From Cyclobacteriaceae bacterium HetDA_MAG_MS6 (lineage in GTDB: Bacteria > Bacteroidota > Bacteroidia > Cytophagales > Cyclobacteriaceae): a stretch of 40,987 bases of DNA. The stretch is from contig JAHCMJ010000004.1 of NCBI GenBank assembly GCA_019192485.1, forward strand, positions 1-40,987, read 5' to 3'. Below, piece after piece: positions 15,263-24,170 of the stretch; the stretch's first letter is position 1; each line of letters opens with the position of its first letter. The notes below the pieces were generated by a model that was given only the letters and a program-made list of their open reading frames with translations, made no database searches and had not been told where the DNA came from. Made by a program: the position numbers and the translations under genes.

Positions 15263-16327
15263 ATGATGAAGACAGATGTATCAAACCTATGGAGGTTGAT
15301 GGCCATGTTTGCGCTTGTAAGCGGCCTTTTATTCTTTACAGGATGCTCTGATGACGAGGATGATGGGGAACCAGATCCAACTGAAACATTGGAGCAAATT
15401 ATAGATGGCAGAACTGACATCACCGACTTCGAAACCTTCTTTGCTGCGAATTCGGCAACTCTTCCGGACATCTCCGGAACTACCGAGTATACGTTGTTTA
15501 TCCCGAACGACGCTGCATTCGATACTTTAAGGTCTACCCTTGATACGGAGGATTTGACTACAGTGCGATCTGAGATTATTTCAAGCGTGTTAGCGTTCCA
15601 TTTTGTGTCCGGCAACTTCACGTCTAGCGATTTTGGACCAAATCTGGCCTCGGCTCAAGGTGAGGATATTGTCTTCAACAATGACAATACGATCTTCACA
15701 GGTGGATCAAACACTATGGTCAATGTTATAGAAGAAGATTTGCGAGCCACCAATGGAGTCATCCACATCGTGGACAGAATACTTATTCCTCCCACTATCT
15801 TTGGCTTTATAGGGTTGAACCTGGGGACCATCGCTCAACCTGTCTTGCTGGGTGCCGATTTTTCTGATTTACTGACCATTATTGAGGTAGCAGATGATGC
15901 CACCTTAGAAGCAGGTGAGTTATCTATTAGCGAGATACTAGCAGATCAGACCGGAACGCTTTATACAGCATTCTTACCCACCAACGCGGTTCTTGACGGT
16001 GCGGCAGCAGCAGCTCAAGTTACTAAAGAGGCATTGATCGCTTCAGTAACGCCAAACGCTGCGACCGCTAGGGCATTTTTGCTTAACCATATTTACGATG
16101 ATGGAATCTTAAAAGCAGCAGATTTATCTAATGGATTTCAGCTTACCATGATGTCTGGAAAAAACTTGGTGGTCGCTGAGACTGATGTGACTGCACAGAC
16201 TCCGCTTGGGCTTGTTTTGGTAAATGGAGATTCAAACGTACCCATCTTCAGCGCTGATGTGTTTAACTTCTCGGGAATCGGCTCGGGAACAAACGGTGCG
16301 CTTCACGTAAGCTCTATCATCCAATAA
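15263..16327 (+). CDS. Fasciclin (FAS1) domain lipoprotein
   Basis: The 354-residue product has a lipoprotein signal with the cleavage cysteine at C28 (LLFFTGC), followed by an acidic stretch (SDDEDDGEPD) that may favour surface exposure. Two FAS1 domains follow. The first covers about 37-175, with 'YTLFIPNDAAFDTL' and 'VSGNFTSSDF' and ending in 'ATNGVIHIVDRILIPP'. The second covers about 185-354, with 'LYTAFLPTNAVLDG', 'FLLNHIYDDGIL' and 'GTNGALHVSSIIQ'. FAS1 domains mediate adhesion or matrix binding. It is a single-gene unit with its own promoter element and terminator. Confidence 0.93.
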   Translation: MMKTDVSNLWRLMAMFALVSGLLFFTGCSDDEDDGEPDPTETLEQIIDGRTDITDFETFFAANSATLPDISGTTEYTLFIPNDAAFDTLRSTLDTEDLTTVRSEIISSVLAFHFVSGNFTSSDFGPNLASAQGEDIVFNNDNTIFTGGSNTMVNVIEEDLRATNGVIHIVDRILIPPTIFGFIGLNLGTIAQPVLLGADFSDLLTIIEVADDATLEAGELSISEILADQTGTLYTAFLPTNAVLDGAAAAAQVTKEALIASVTPNAATARAFLLNHIYDDGILKAADLSNGFQLTMMSGKNLVVAETDVTAQTPLGLVLVNGDSNVPIFSADVFNFSGIGSGTNGALHVSSIIQ

Positions 16328-16355
16328 GGATCAAGGAAGTTTAAGGTATTTTCTG

Positions 16356-16378
16356 AAGCCCCATTTGGGGCTTTTTTT
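16356..16378 (+). terminator. Terminator of the fasciclin gene
   Basis: AAGCCCC (16356-16362) pairs with GGGGCTT (16367-16373) around ATTT, followed by seven T. It lies 28 bp after the stop codon. Confidence 0.88.
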
Positions 16379-16391
16379 ATGTTTGTCGGTA

Positions 16392-17231
16392 CTAACCAAT
16401 CTGATGACCACAGGTAGCACAAAACTTGGCGAAACTGGAATGATTGGTTTCACCACAGTTATCGCAAACTATTTTTGCTTTCTTCTGCTTGACATCAAGC
16501 TCGGCGGCAGCTATCTCCGAGGTCACAATACCTGTAGGCACGGCTATAATCGCATAACCCATTAACATTAATATCGCAGCAAACGCCTGTCCAATCACGG
16601 TTTGTGGGGCAATATCTCCATAACCAACGGTGGTGATTGTTACAATGGCCCAATAAATACTTCGTGGAATACTGGTAAATCCGTTTTCACCTCCCTCGAT
16701 CATATACATCAATGTGCCCATGATCAATACAAGGCTACAAACTGCTCCTAAGAAAACCATGATCTTATAGCGACTGGCTTTTAGCGCATTTACAAGTACC
16801 TGCGCCTCTCCCAGGTATCTGGATAACTTTAATATCCTAAATATGCGAAGTAGTCGAATAGCTCTAATGATCATGAAATAGCTACCGCCTGCGACAAATA
16901 GGGTGAGGTAAGTTGGGATAATAGCTAGTAAATCGATAACTCCCAAGAAACTAGTAGCATACTTGATGGGTTTCTCTACGATGTACAACCTGACGAAATA
17001 TTCCAATGTAAAAAAAATGGTCAGCGTCCATTCCAAGATCTTAAAGACTTCTCCATAAACATCATTCAGTTCTTTAACGCTTTCTAGCATTACGGCCAGT
17101 ATACTACCCAGAATGGCACATAGTAGCACAATATCAAATAGTTTGCCAGCGCGAGTATCAGTACCAAAGACAATGATGTATAGTCGCTCTCGTAACTTCC
17201 CAAAGGAGCGCGATTCCTGTGGTGTTGACAT
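16392..17231 (-). CDS. Voltage-gated-type potassium channel with C-terminal zinc ribbon
   Basis: The 279-residue product is a six-helix ion channel subunit. S1-S3 lie between about 31 and 110. S4 carries spaced basic residues (R123, R126, R129, R132, K135 in IIRAIRLLRIFRILK). The pore loop has the potassium selectivity filter TVGYGD at 201-206, followed by S6 (GQAFAAILMLMGYAIIAVPTG). The C-terminal 27 residues form a small zinc ribbon with C256, C259, C271 and C274, which could help the tetramer assemble or sense redox state; that is inference. It starts 30 bp downstream of the terminator that follows the TonB receptor gene. Confidence 0.93.
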   Translation of the reverse strand: MSTPQESRSFGKLRERLYIIVFGTDTRAGKLFDIVLLCAILGSILAVMLESVKELNDVYGEVFKILEWTLTIFFTLEYFVRLYIVEKPIKYATSFLGVIDLLAIIPTYLTLFVAGGSYFMIIRAIRLLRIFRILKLSRYLGEAQVLVNALKASRYKIMVFLGAVCSLVLIMGTLMYMIEGGENGFTSIPRSIYWAIVTITTVGYGDIAPQTVIGQAFAAILMLMGYAIIAVPTGIVTSEIAAAELDVKQKKAKIVCDNCGETNHSSFAKFCATCGHQIG

Positions 17232-17261
17232 AATTAGGTGGTTTTAAAAAGTCAATATAAT

Positions 17262-17286
17262 GAAAAAGTCCGCGAAGATGCGGACT
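17262..17286 (-). terminator. Terminator of the orphan TonB receptor gene
   Basis: AGTCCGC (17267-17273) pairs with GCGGACT (17280-17286); on the minus strand the stem is followed by five T. It lies 27 bp after the receptor stop at 17314. Confidence 0.75.
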
Positions 17287-17313
17287 CCCGGTCGTATAGA
17301 AACTCTTTATATT

Positions 17314-20238
17314 CTAATTCATCAATTCATCAAAAGTGATGGACACGTAGTAGATCGCTCCAATATCAGGTCCTCCCAAGCTCTGAAAATATTGCTTATT
17401 CAGAATATTGGATCCACCTATCCTTAAGATAGATTTAAGATTTTGCATCTTATAGCTGATCTGCGCATCTAGATTCGTATATGCAGGCACCTGCCCCTGC
17501 GCAAAAGCCGATTCCCAAGTAAACTCATCTTGCCATCTGAACCCTAAACTAAAACCGACATTATCTACTACTTTCCTATTCGCCAGAGTCACGTTAAACT
17601 TGTGCTCCGGTGTATTGAAATCATTCAAGAATCCCTCGCTACCACTGATGAACTCATTCCAATTGTAGTTGGTACCCAAGATGTAGCCTCCAGAGAAACT
17701 GTATGTCAGTCCCACAGCAGCTCCCTGTGTTTTGACAATGCTATTTAGATTCGTATAAGGAAAGAAAGTATTTGACCCGGTACTTCTTAACATACTATTG
17801 TAGTTAGGCCCACCCACCATCAGTGTGGGATCAGCTGTTACTGCTGCAGCATCGGCCTCACTGGCGACAATGATTCCTGGTTGAGCAATAAAATCAGTGT
17901 ATCTGCTGAAGTAATACACCGCATCTACCAGCAATCTATCAAACAGGCCTTTGTAACCAAACTCTATCGATCTCACTCGCTCCGGCTTCACGGGATCCAT
18001 TTCTGTGACAGGAACTAACAAATCTCGATCTTCTTCACCACCAAAGATAGTGTTCCTCCACGCTGCAACTGATTCTGTTGTATAAGACAGAGGCACTCCT
18101 GTAGAGCTTTGACGTGGGATATCATATTTCTCATAAAACTGAGGAAGACCTCCTACTAAGCGTGAACTAAGGATATCCAGATCAATGTATTGCCCCTGTG
18201 TAGTTGGGTTTCTAAAGCCAGTCTGGATAGACCCACGAATGTTATGATTGTTGGCAATTGTGTATACTGCCGATATTCTTGGATTTAGCTGTCCATCAAA
18301 ATTCTCATTCTTATCATACCGAAGAGAGCCACTTAACTTTAGGTCGGGTGTCACACTTTTAGCGGCCAGCAGATATCCCCCAAATTCATTGATGAATACT
18401 CCTCCTTGATCATCGAAAATCGTCCCATTGGATCTGAGTTCAAAAGAGCGATAACTAAACCCACCAGTAAGGTCCATGAAGCTTATCTCATTTTTGAAGT
18501 TGTACTGGACTTCTGCATGATACATATTGGACTTATCATTGAAAACAGGGCCATTGGGAATAGTCAGAGGATTTCCATCAGCATCCGCAAATGCATTATC
18601 GGAGAGCCGATTAAATTCGGAACTACCTGGCTCCAAAGGATTTTGAGCCAACATAGACGCTCGTGCGGCGTTATGAGCAGCCAATTGTTCTTGAGGAGTA
18701 ACAGCTGTGGGATCACTTGTAGTACGATAACCTAAATCATACAAATGCCTCAAATAGACATTAGCATATCCCGTGAAATAGTTGTTAAGACTACCAAAGC
18801 GTTGTTCGTTGATATTTACGCCTAAGAATTCAGAAATATAGGAATCACCTGAATTCTCTCTGGTCGTATAGGCCCGAATGAAAAAATTATCACCTCTGAG
18901 TTGTAACCGGTGCTGATGAACCCAAAAGTTTTTGAGTGAATAACGTTGAGCGCCAGTATAGACACTAGTTCCAAAGCCTCCATTGTACAAGTAGCTGAGC
19001 TCTAGATTGTCATTGAGTCTGTAATACAGTCCACCTGCTAACTTTAGGTTTTCAGCACCATAGTCCACAACAAACTCCTCCACATAGCCAGGAGTTGTTA
19101 CGACATGATTAGGCAAAAAACCAGCCTGAGCAAGGGTCCACCCTGTCTGTCCTGGCTCAAAAAAACCACTGCCTGTTGACCCTACAGTCTGGTATCCTAG
19201 CCCATCTGCGCTACTCGTGCTAAACCTAAGTATGTTCAAATTCAGAGAAGCTTCATCTCCCATCACATGATGTCTATCTGGGCCGGGGTTTTCTCCTCCT
19301 ATGGATGTAAAAGGATTAAGATTGGAATTTCGGTCTATCAAGGACGTTCCATGCCAATCATCGGCCTGGCTATAAGACACACTAGCCTTAAAAGCAAACT
19401 TGTTATTAAAAGCTTTGGCGTACCTAGCTGATACCTCGTAAAGGGGTGCAGCGTCCTGATCTGCTTCGGAGCCAATATGATTGACACCCACTTTAGCATA
19501 TGCACTTGCTCCTTGATAATCAAAGGGGTTTTTACTGGTCACCAACAGGATTCCATTAAAAGCATTTGGTCCATAAAGTGCTGAAGAAGCTCCTGGTATC
19601 AGTTCGACACTTTCCACATCCAGTACAGAAGGTCCATTTAGGTTACCAATTGGAAAGTTCAGGGCTGGGGCTTGAGTGTCCATGCCGTCGGTAAGCTGTA
19701 CAAAACGTGTATTTCCTGTACTTGAGAATCCTCTGGCATTGATAATTTGAAAGTTGATACTACTGGAGGTCATATCTACTCCTTTCAGATTCATAAGGCC
19801 CTTATAGTAGTCATCTGAGGAGGAATTTTGCACCGCCAGGATATCCATCTTTTCTACCGTCACCGGTGATTCAAGAATACTCTCTTCGACTCGTGAGGCA
19901 GATACCACCACCTCTTGACCAAGCAGTGTAGACTCGGACATGAGGATAGGCAACCCGGATACATTTGCATTGTTAATCTCAATTTCTTGTCTGGTATAAC
20001 CTACACTGGAAACAACCAATGTGAGCGGAGGGGATGAGGAAACGTTCAAACTAAAGTTCCCACTGATATCGGTTATGGTACCAAGGACCGTACCTTTTAC
20101 CAAAACATTAGCTCCAATTAATGCTTCTCCAGTAGCTTCATCCGTGATGGTCCCGGAGATGGTAGTTTGAGAAAAAACCGATAGAGAGAAGCAGCATATA
20201 AAAATTCCAAATAATTGCCTGGTAAATAATTTTATCAT
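17314..20238 (-). CDS. TonB-dependent receptor with CarboxypepD-reg domain
   Basis: The 974-residue product has a signal peptide (1-23, FSLSVFSQ), a CarboxypepD-reg-like domain (about 25-105: TISGTITDEATGEALIGANV, 'VSSVGYTRQEIEI'), a plug (about 115-240, 'SPVTVEKMDILAVQNSSSDD', 'NARGFSSTGNTRFVQL', 'VESVELIPGASSALYGPNAF') and a large barrel with a receptor-like end ('ILRIGGSNILNKQYFQSLGG'). There is no adjacent susD gene, so it is not a SusCD glycan pair. The substrate is unknown; siderophore-like, cobalamin-like or peptide substrates are all possible. It appears to be a single-gene unit ending at the terminator 17262-17286. Confidence 0.92.
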   Translation of the reverse strand: MIKLFTRQLFGIFICCFSLSVFSQTTISGTITDEATGEALIGANVLVKGTVLGTITDISGNFSLNVSSSPPLTLVVSSVGYTRQEIEINNANVSGLPILMSESTLLGQEVVVSASRVEESILESPVTVEKMDILAVQNSSSDDYYKGLMNLKGVDMTSSSINFQIINARGFSSTGNTRFVQLTDGMDTQAPALNFPIGNLNGPSVLDVESVELIPGASSALYGPNAFNGILLVTSKNPFDYQGASAYAKVGVNHIGSEADQDAAPLYEVSARYAKAFNNKFAFKASVSYSQADDWHGTSLIDRNSNLNPFTSIGGENPGPDRHHVMGDEASLNLNILRFSTSSADGLGYQTVGSTGSGFFEPGQTGWTLAQAGFLPNHVVTTPGYVEEFVVDYGAENLKLAGGLYYRLNDNLELSYLYNGGFGTSVYTGAQRYSLKNFWVHQHRLQLRGDNFFIRAYTTRENSGDSYISEFLGVNINEQRFGSLNNYFTGYANVYLRHLYDLGYRTTSDPTAVTPQEQLAAHNAARASMLAQNPLEPGSSEFNRLSDNAFADADGNPLTIPNGPVFNDKSNMYHAEVQYNFKNEISFMDLTGGFSYRSFELRSNGTIFDDQGGVFINEFGGYLLAAKSVTPDLKLSGSLRYDKNENFDGQLNPRISAVYTIANNHNIRGSIQTGFRNPTTQGQYIDLDILSSRLVGGLPQFYEKYDIPRQSSTGVPLSYTTESVAAWRNTIFGGEEDRDLLVPVTEMDPVKPERVRSIEFGYKGLFDRLLVDAVYYFSRYTDFIAQPGIIVASEADAAAVTADPTLMVGGPNYNSMLRSTGSNTFFPYTNLNSIVKTQGAAVGLTYSFSGGYILGTNYNWNEFISGSEGFLNDFNTPEHKFNVTLANRKVVDNVGFSLGFRWQDEFTWESAFAQGQVPAYTNLDAQISYKMQNLKSILRIGGSNILNKQYFQSLGGPDIGAIYYVSITFDELMN

Positions 20239-20392
20239 GTAATTGGGTTTGTAGTATAATGGATTCCTAATCTTTTAAGAGTCTCTAATATTAACGAAAA
20301 TTATTAAGAAAATCACCATCTAAAGGGCATTAAACAGGCTTTTCTTAAAATAATGGCATTTACCAGAAACCGACTAAAAGGTATATGAGATA

Positions 20393-20722
20393 CTACCCTT
20401 CTTGCTTGAGGTGTTCTACGAATTTGTCACATAGCGCATTGAGTTCTGAGGACATATACTCGTCCCCTGTTGCATTCAAGATACTCTGCGAAAGCCCACC
20501 AAGACAATCAAGGTAAAACCTTTTCATTTCATCCACTGGCATATCTTTAGTCCAAAGGTCAATACGCAGCGTGCTTTTGTTTTTGTCATCCCACAGAGAG
20601 AGGCTCATGGACTTAGTGGGAGACAAGCCCGGCGTATCTTTCTCATCCGCGTCCCAAAGTATCCTCTCCGGCACATTGTCCTTGTCTAGCTCTACTTGCA
20701 GCTTGATGTCTGACTTTTTCAT
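20393..20722 (-). CDS. gldC: Gliding motility protein GldC
   Basis: The 109-residue product has the usual GldC length and pattern: 'KKSDIKLQVELDKDNVPERI' and 'LWDADEKD', then 'STLRIDLWTKDMPVDEMKRF' and a helical end (FVEHLKQEG). It has no signal peptide, so it is cytoplasmic. GldC was found through gliding mutants of Flavobacterium johnsoniae and is widespread in Bacteroidota, also in non-gliding species, so gliding is likely but not proven here. Its start directly abuts the stop of the M48 protease gene. Confidence 0.9.
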   Translation of the reverse strand: MKKSDIKLQVELDKDNVPERILWDADEKDTPGLSPTKSMSLSLWDDKNKSTLRIDLWTKDMPVDEMKRFYLDCLGGLSQSILNATGDEYMSSELNALCDKFVEHLKQEG

Positions 20723-21532
20723 TTATGGTAAACTAGTTTTAAAGTCCTCGTACGTAGAGGGAGTAGTTGGACTCGTGCTACAACTCAGTGAATTCGCTTT
20801 GGTATTGATTTCAGTCACGCGGTCGGCCGATGGTGGATGAGTACTTAGAAATGCAGGAGCTGAGGCACCCTGATTTCCTGCCTCTAATTTTTCGAAGAAT
20901 GAAGCTGCTCCATCGCATGCGTAGTTAGTTTCGGATAAGTAAATCACCGAGAATTCATCAGCCTCTGACTCTAGTCCACGACTAAATGATAAACCAGAGA
21001 GCGTCCCGGCTACTTGGCCAGCGATTTGAGTGAGCTCGCTTTCGCTTCCTCCTGTAAGTAAGCTTAGTAATAGAGAGATTCCATACTGACGCTGTAGCTG
21101 CTGTGAGCTGTGTCTACGATCAGAGTGGGCAATCTCATGAGCTAAAACTCCTGCTAGATCATCTTCGGTATCCAAAAACTTGATCAGCCCTGTGTATATA
21201 TAAATATAGCCTCCAGGGGTAGCGAAAGCATTCAGAACCTCATCATTCTGAATGATATGCAATTTCCATGCAAATTCATCCTTGTATCTTACTGCTGACG
21301 AACCTAGAATTTGGTCCCTCATATTCTTGAGGTAATTGTATGCGGCCGGGTATGCGGCTTCAGAAAGAACAGGATACGTTGTCGGATCACTCGCGATCTC
21401 AGCAGCTACTTGCTCTCCTAAGTCAATATCATTTTGTACCGAAAACAACAGGATCGGATCATCCCCACAGGAAACAGAAAGTGATAGCGCCAGCACAGCC
21501 ATCATCAGTCCAAATAGCTTAATCTTTTTCAT
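20723..21532 (-). CDS. M48-family metalloprotease lipoprotein
   Basis: The 269-residue product is a likely lipoprotein (LSVSC, C22) with an M48 peptidase domain. The zinc motif HEIAH is at 132-136 and the third ligand is probably E188 in ESEADEF. 'NAFATPGGYIYIYTGLIKFL' precedes the motif as in BepA/LoiP-type proteases. It would act in the periplasm or at a membrane face in quality control of envelope proteins. It overlaps the end of ribF by 14 bp and abuts gldC, placing a protease inside a housekeeping operon. Confidence 0.92.
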   Translation of the reverse strand: MKKIKLFGLMMAVLALSLSVSCGDDPILLFSVQNDIDLGEQVAAEIASDPTTYPVLSEAAYPAAYNYLKNMRDQILGSSAVRYKDEFAWKLHIIQNDEVLNAFATPGGYIYIYTGLIKFLDTEDDLAGVLAHEIAHSDRRHSSQQLQRQYGISLLLSLLTGGSESELTQIAGQVAGTLSGLSFSRGLESEADEFSVIYLSETNYACDGAASFFEKLEAGNQGASAPAFLSTHPPSADRVTEINTKANSLSCSTSPTTPSTYEDFKTSLP

Positions 21533-22457
21533 GACTTAATATGTTTATTGCTTCTTCTTTGTCTTTGATCAACTGGTTCTTCAACTCATCTATATCTTCA
21601 AATTTTTTCTCTTTTCGCAACTGCGAAACAAACGAGATGTGTATCTCCTGACCGTATATATCGCGATCAAAATCAAAAATATTGACTTCAATCGTCTTAT
21701 GCCTACCTCCAACGGTAGGTCTCCAACCAATATTTAACATTCCTAGATGACTTGATCCACGCAGACCCACTTTCACAGCATACGAACCATCTGTAGGTAC
21801 GAGCTTATACTCTTCTGGAAGATAGATATTTGCGGTTGGAAATCCTATCTCCCTGCCTAGCTGGTTGCCTCTCGTTACGATTCCCATGAGTGAATAATTT
21901 CTTCCCAAATACTCATTCGCCATCAATACATCACCTTCTGCAAGAGCCGCACGGATCTTGGACGAACTGACTCCGACATGATCAATATCCTGTCTAGGGA
22001 TCTCCTCAATTTCAAAGCCAAAGCGCTTTTGGTTTTCATGCAGATATGTAAAATCGCCAGATTGATTAATCCCAAACTTATGATCATAGCCTATGATGAA
22101 TTTCTTGGTTTTAAGCTTATCTAATAAAACGGACTTAACATATTCATCAGCACTCAACTCGGAAAATTCTCGTGTGAATGGGACCTTCACCAAGAAATCA
22201 ATCCCCGTCCTCGCGATAAGCGCAGCTTTCTCATCAAATGTGGTTAACAGCCTAAGTGTATCAGCATCTTTACCAAGAACAAAACGGGGATGAGGCCAGT
22301 AAGTGATCACTACACTTTGCCCTTTTAACTCTAATGCTGTTTTAGCAACTTTTTTCAGAATTTTCTGGTGACCAAAATGCACCCCGTCAAACGTACCGCT
22401 GGTGACCACAGCCATAGGTACTACCGGTATGTCTTCTAGGTGATCAATGATCTCCAT
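21519..22457 (-). CDS. ribF: Bifunctional riboflavin kinase / FAD synthetase
   Basis: The frame is open from an ATG at 22499, but the ATG at 22457 gives 312 residues, the usual RibF length, with a short N-terminus before the nucleotidyltransferase motif; the longer start would overlap truB by 56 bp. The FAD synthetase half has 'TSGTFDGVHFGHQKILKKV' near its start and 'GVSSSKIRAAL'. The riboflavin kinase half starts near residue 190, with 'GREIGFPTANIYLPEE' and 'EVNIFDFDRDIYGQ'. It makes FMN and then FAD from riboflavin in the cytoplasm. It lies between truB and the M48 gene, overlapping both. Confidence 0.95.
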   Translation of the reverse strand: MEIIDHLEDIPVVPMAVVTSGTFDGVHFGHQKILKKVAKTALELKGQSVVITYWPHPRFVLGKDADTLRLLTTFDEKAALIARTGIDFLVKVPFTREFSELSADEYVKSVLLDKLKTKKFIIGYDHKFGINQSGDFTYLHENQKRFGFEIEEIPRQDIDHVGVSSSKIRAALAEGDVLMANEYLGRNYSLMGIVTRGNQLGREIGFPTANIYLPEEYKLVPTDGSYAVKVGLRGSSHLGMLNIGWRPTVGGRHKTIEVNIFDFDRDIYGQEIHISFVSQLRKEKKFEDIDELKNQLIKDKEEAINILSHEKD

Positions 22458-23136
22458 GGATCGTTTCAGATTTAAGGAAGTCCTCCAAACTATGCGCATC
22501 TTGGATTAGGTAATCTCCAATACTTGTCCGACGGAGTGCCTTCAAGTATGCTCCTACTCCTAACAATCGGCCTAAATCATGGGCAATGCTCCGGATATAA
22601 GTTCCCTTCGAACAGTGAATGTGAAACTGAATCTCAGGTAAATCCATCTTTGAGACTTCAAAGGTATAAATCGTAACTTCCCTTGACTTCAACTCAACAG
22701 ATTCGTTCTTGCGAGCTTTTTTATAGGCACGTTGTCCATTGACTTTTACTGCCGAATGTGCAGGTGGATATTGTATGATAACTCCCGTCAATTGGTCAAC
22801 AACTTCTTGTACCTTACTAGGAGATATGTTGTCATAGTTATGCTCTGAATCGAAATCCGTTTCCAGGTCATAGGACGGGGTAGTCCTACCTATCTCGATA
22901 ACTCCGGAGTACGATTTATCAAGACCTTGCAGTTCGGATAGTTTCTTGGTAAACTTCCCCGTGCCTATCAGCAGAAGACCTGAGGCCAAGGGATCCAAGG
23001 TTCCAGCATGCCCTATTTTTTTTACCTTCAGAGCATACCGCAATTTTTTCACCACATCAAATGATGTCCAGGTCAATGGCTTGTCAATTAAAAGTAATTG
23101 ACCAGCTTCATATTTATTGTCTACTGCTGTAGTCAC
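22444..23136 (-). CDS. truB: tRNA pseudouridine(55) synthase TruB
   Basis: The 230-residue product contains the TruB catalytic segment 'GHAGTLDPLASGLLLIGTGK' at 42-61, with catalytic Asp D48. Other family segments are 'YSGVIEIGRTTPSYDLETDF', 'PPAHSAVKVNGQRAYKKAR' and 'CSKGTYIRSIAHDLG'. It converts U55 in the T loop of tRNA to pseudouridine. The protein is at the short end of the family and lacks the C-terminal PUA domain, as is common in Bacteroidota. It overlaps uppP by 4 bp and ribF by 14 bp. Confidence 0.97.
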   Translation of the reverse strand: MTTAVDNKYEAGQLLLIDKPLTWTSFDVVKKLRYALKVKKIGHAGTLDPLASGLLLIGTGKFTKKLSELQGLDKSYSGVIEIGRTTPSYDLETDFDSEHNYDNISPSKVQEVVDQLTGVIIQYPPAHSAVKVNGQRAYKKARKNESVELKSREVTIYTFEVSKMDLPEIQFHIHCSKGTYIRSIAHDLGRLLGVGAYLKALRRTSIGDYLIQDAHSLEDFLKSETIHGDH

Positions 23137-23927
23137 AACAACTGGGAGGATATAGCGATCAATCCAATCAACAAACAGTATACCGCAAAGTAGGTCAGCT
23201 TACCTTTGCGAACAATGGCAACCATCCATTGGCAGGCGAGATAGCCAGCAATGAAAGCCGAAAGAAAACCTACTAGCAACACACCAAATGAGGGTCCGCT
23301 ACTCACCACCGGAGCTTCCACGTAGTCTTTTATCTTAAGAAGACTGGCTCCTAGAATTGGTATGAGTACCATCAAAAAGGAAAACTTGGTTACCTTGGAC
23401 TTGTCACATCCTAGCATCAAACCAGTAGCTATGGTTGCTCCTGACCTGGATACTCCTGGCAGTACAGCCGCAGCTTGAGCCATACCCATTAGGAAAGCTG
23501 CTAGAAACCCAAGTTCTTTTCCATGGGATTTTCTAAAGTGGGTAAAGAAGAGTAGTACAGAGGTGAGTAGCAATGCACTTCCAACAAGAACCATATTCCC
23601 CGTAAATAGTGCTTCCACCTCATTCTCAAAGAAAACACCTACAATACCTACCGGAATCATGGACAAAACAATCTTAGAGGAGAAAGACCATGATTCATTC
23701 CAAATGGGATCTCGTAATCCTACTAACAATTGTGCAATATCTCTACGAAATACCACAACAGTACTCAAAGCTGTCGCAGCATGAACGATAACTGTAAACA
23801 ATAGATTGTTGGATGCTTCAATATGAAGTAGTACTGAACCTATCTCCAGATGACCACTACTGCTAACGGGCAAAAATTCTGTAAGCCCTTGGATAAGTCC
23901 AAGAACCAATGCTTCTAACCATGTCAT
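23133..23927 (-). CDS. uppP: Undecaprenyl-diphosphatase UppP (BacA)
   Basis: The 264-residue integral membrane protein carries both active-site segments of the BacA family: 'GLTEFLPVSSSGHLEIG' at 14-30 and 'PGVSRSGATIATGL' at 157-170, with the essential E17 and R161. It dephosphorylates undecaprenyl pyrophosphate to recycle the lipid carrier for peptidoglycan and other surface polymers, and overproduction confers bacitracin tolerance in other bacteria. It starts 9 bp after the DUF3098 gene and overlaps truB by 4 bp. Confidence 0.97.
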   Translation of the reverse strand: MTWLEALVLGLIQGLTEFLPVSSSGHLEIGSVLLHIEASNNLLFTVIVHAATALSTVVVFRRDIAQLLVGLRDPIWNESWSFSSKIVLSMIPVGIVGVFFENEVEALFTGNMVLVGSALLLTSVLLFFTHFRKSHGKELGFLAAFLMGMAQAAAVLPGVSRSGATIATGLMLGCDKSKVTKFSFLMVLIPILGASLLKIKDYVEAPVVSSGPSFGVLLVGFLSAFIAGYLACQWMVAIVRKGKLTYFAVYCLLIGLIAISSQLL

Positions 23928-23936
23928 CAGCTATTA

Positions 23937-24164
23937 CTAGTCTGCGGTATTTTCTGGTTTTGCCTTCGGCTTGTAAAGGATAGCGACAAATTGAGTCAAA
24001 AAACCTAGCATGACTACTATAGGGCCGAGTGTCAGTCCTAGAAAACCAAAGCCATAGGTTTCCTTATCCAGAGTCATGATAAAAAATCCTAAAAACAGAA
24101 TGACAATCCCACCAATCATAATCAGGTAGTTTACCCGATCAAATGCAAACTTTTTTTCTGACAT
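23937..24164 (-). CDS. DUF3098 small membrane protein
   Basis: The 75-residue product has two membrane helices (about 14-30, IMIGGIVILFLGFFIM; about 40-63, GFLGLTLGPIVVMLGFLTQF) joined by a short loop with 'LDKETYGFGFLGLTLGPIVV', the DUF3098 pattern. The family is typical of Bacteroidota and its role is unknown. It sits 6 bp after ftsX and 9 bp before uppP, a conserved neighbourhood that hints at cell-envelope or division work. Confidence 0.88.
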   Translation of the reverse strand: MSEKKFAFDRVNYLIMIGGIVILFLGFFIMTLDKETYGFGFLGLTLGPIVVMLGFLTQFVAILYKPKAKPENTAD

Positions 24165-24170
24165 AGTTTA

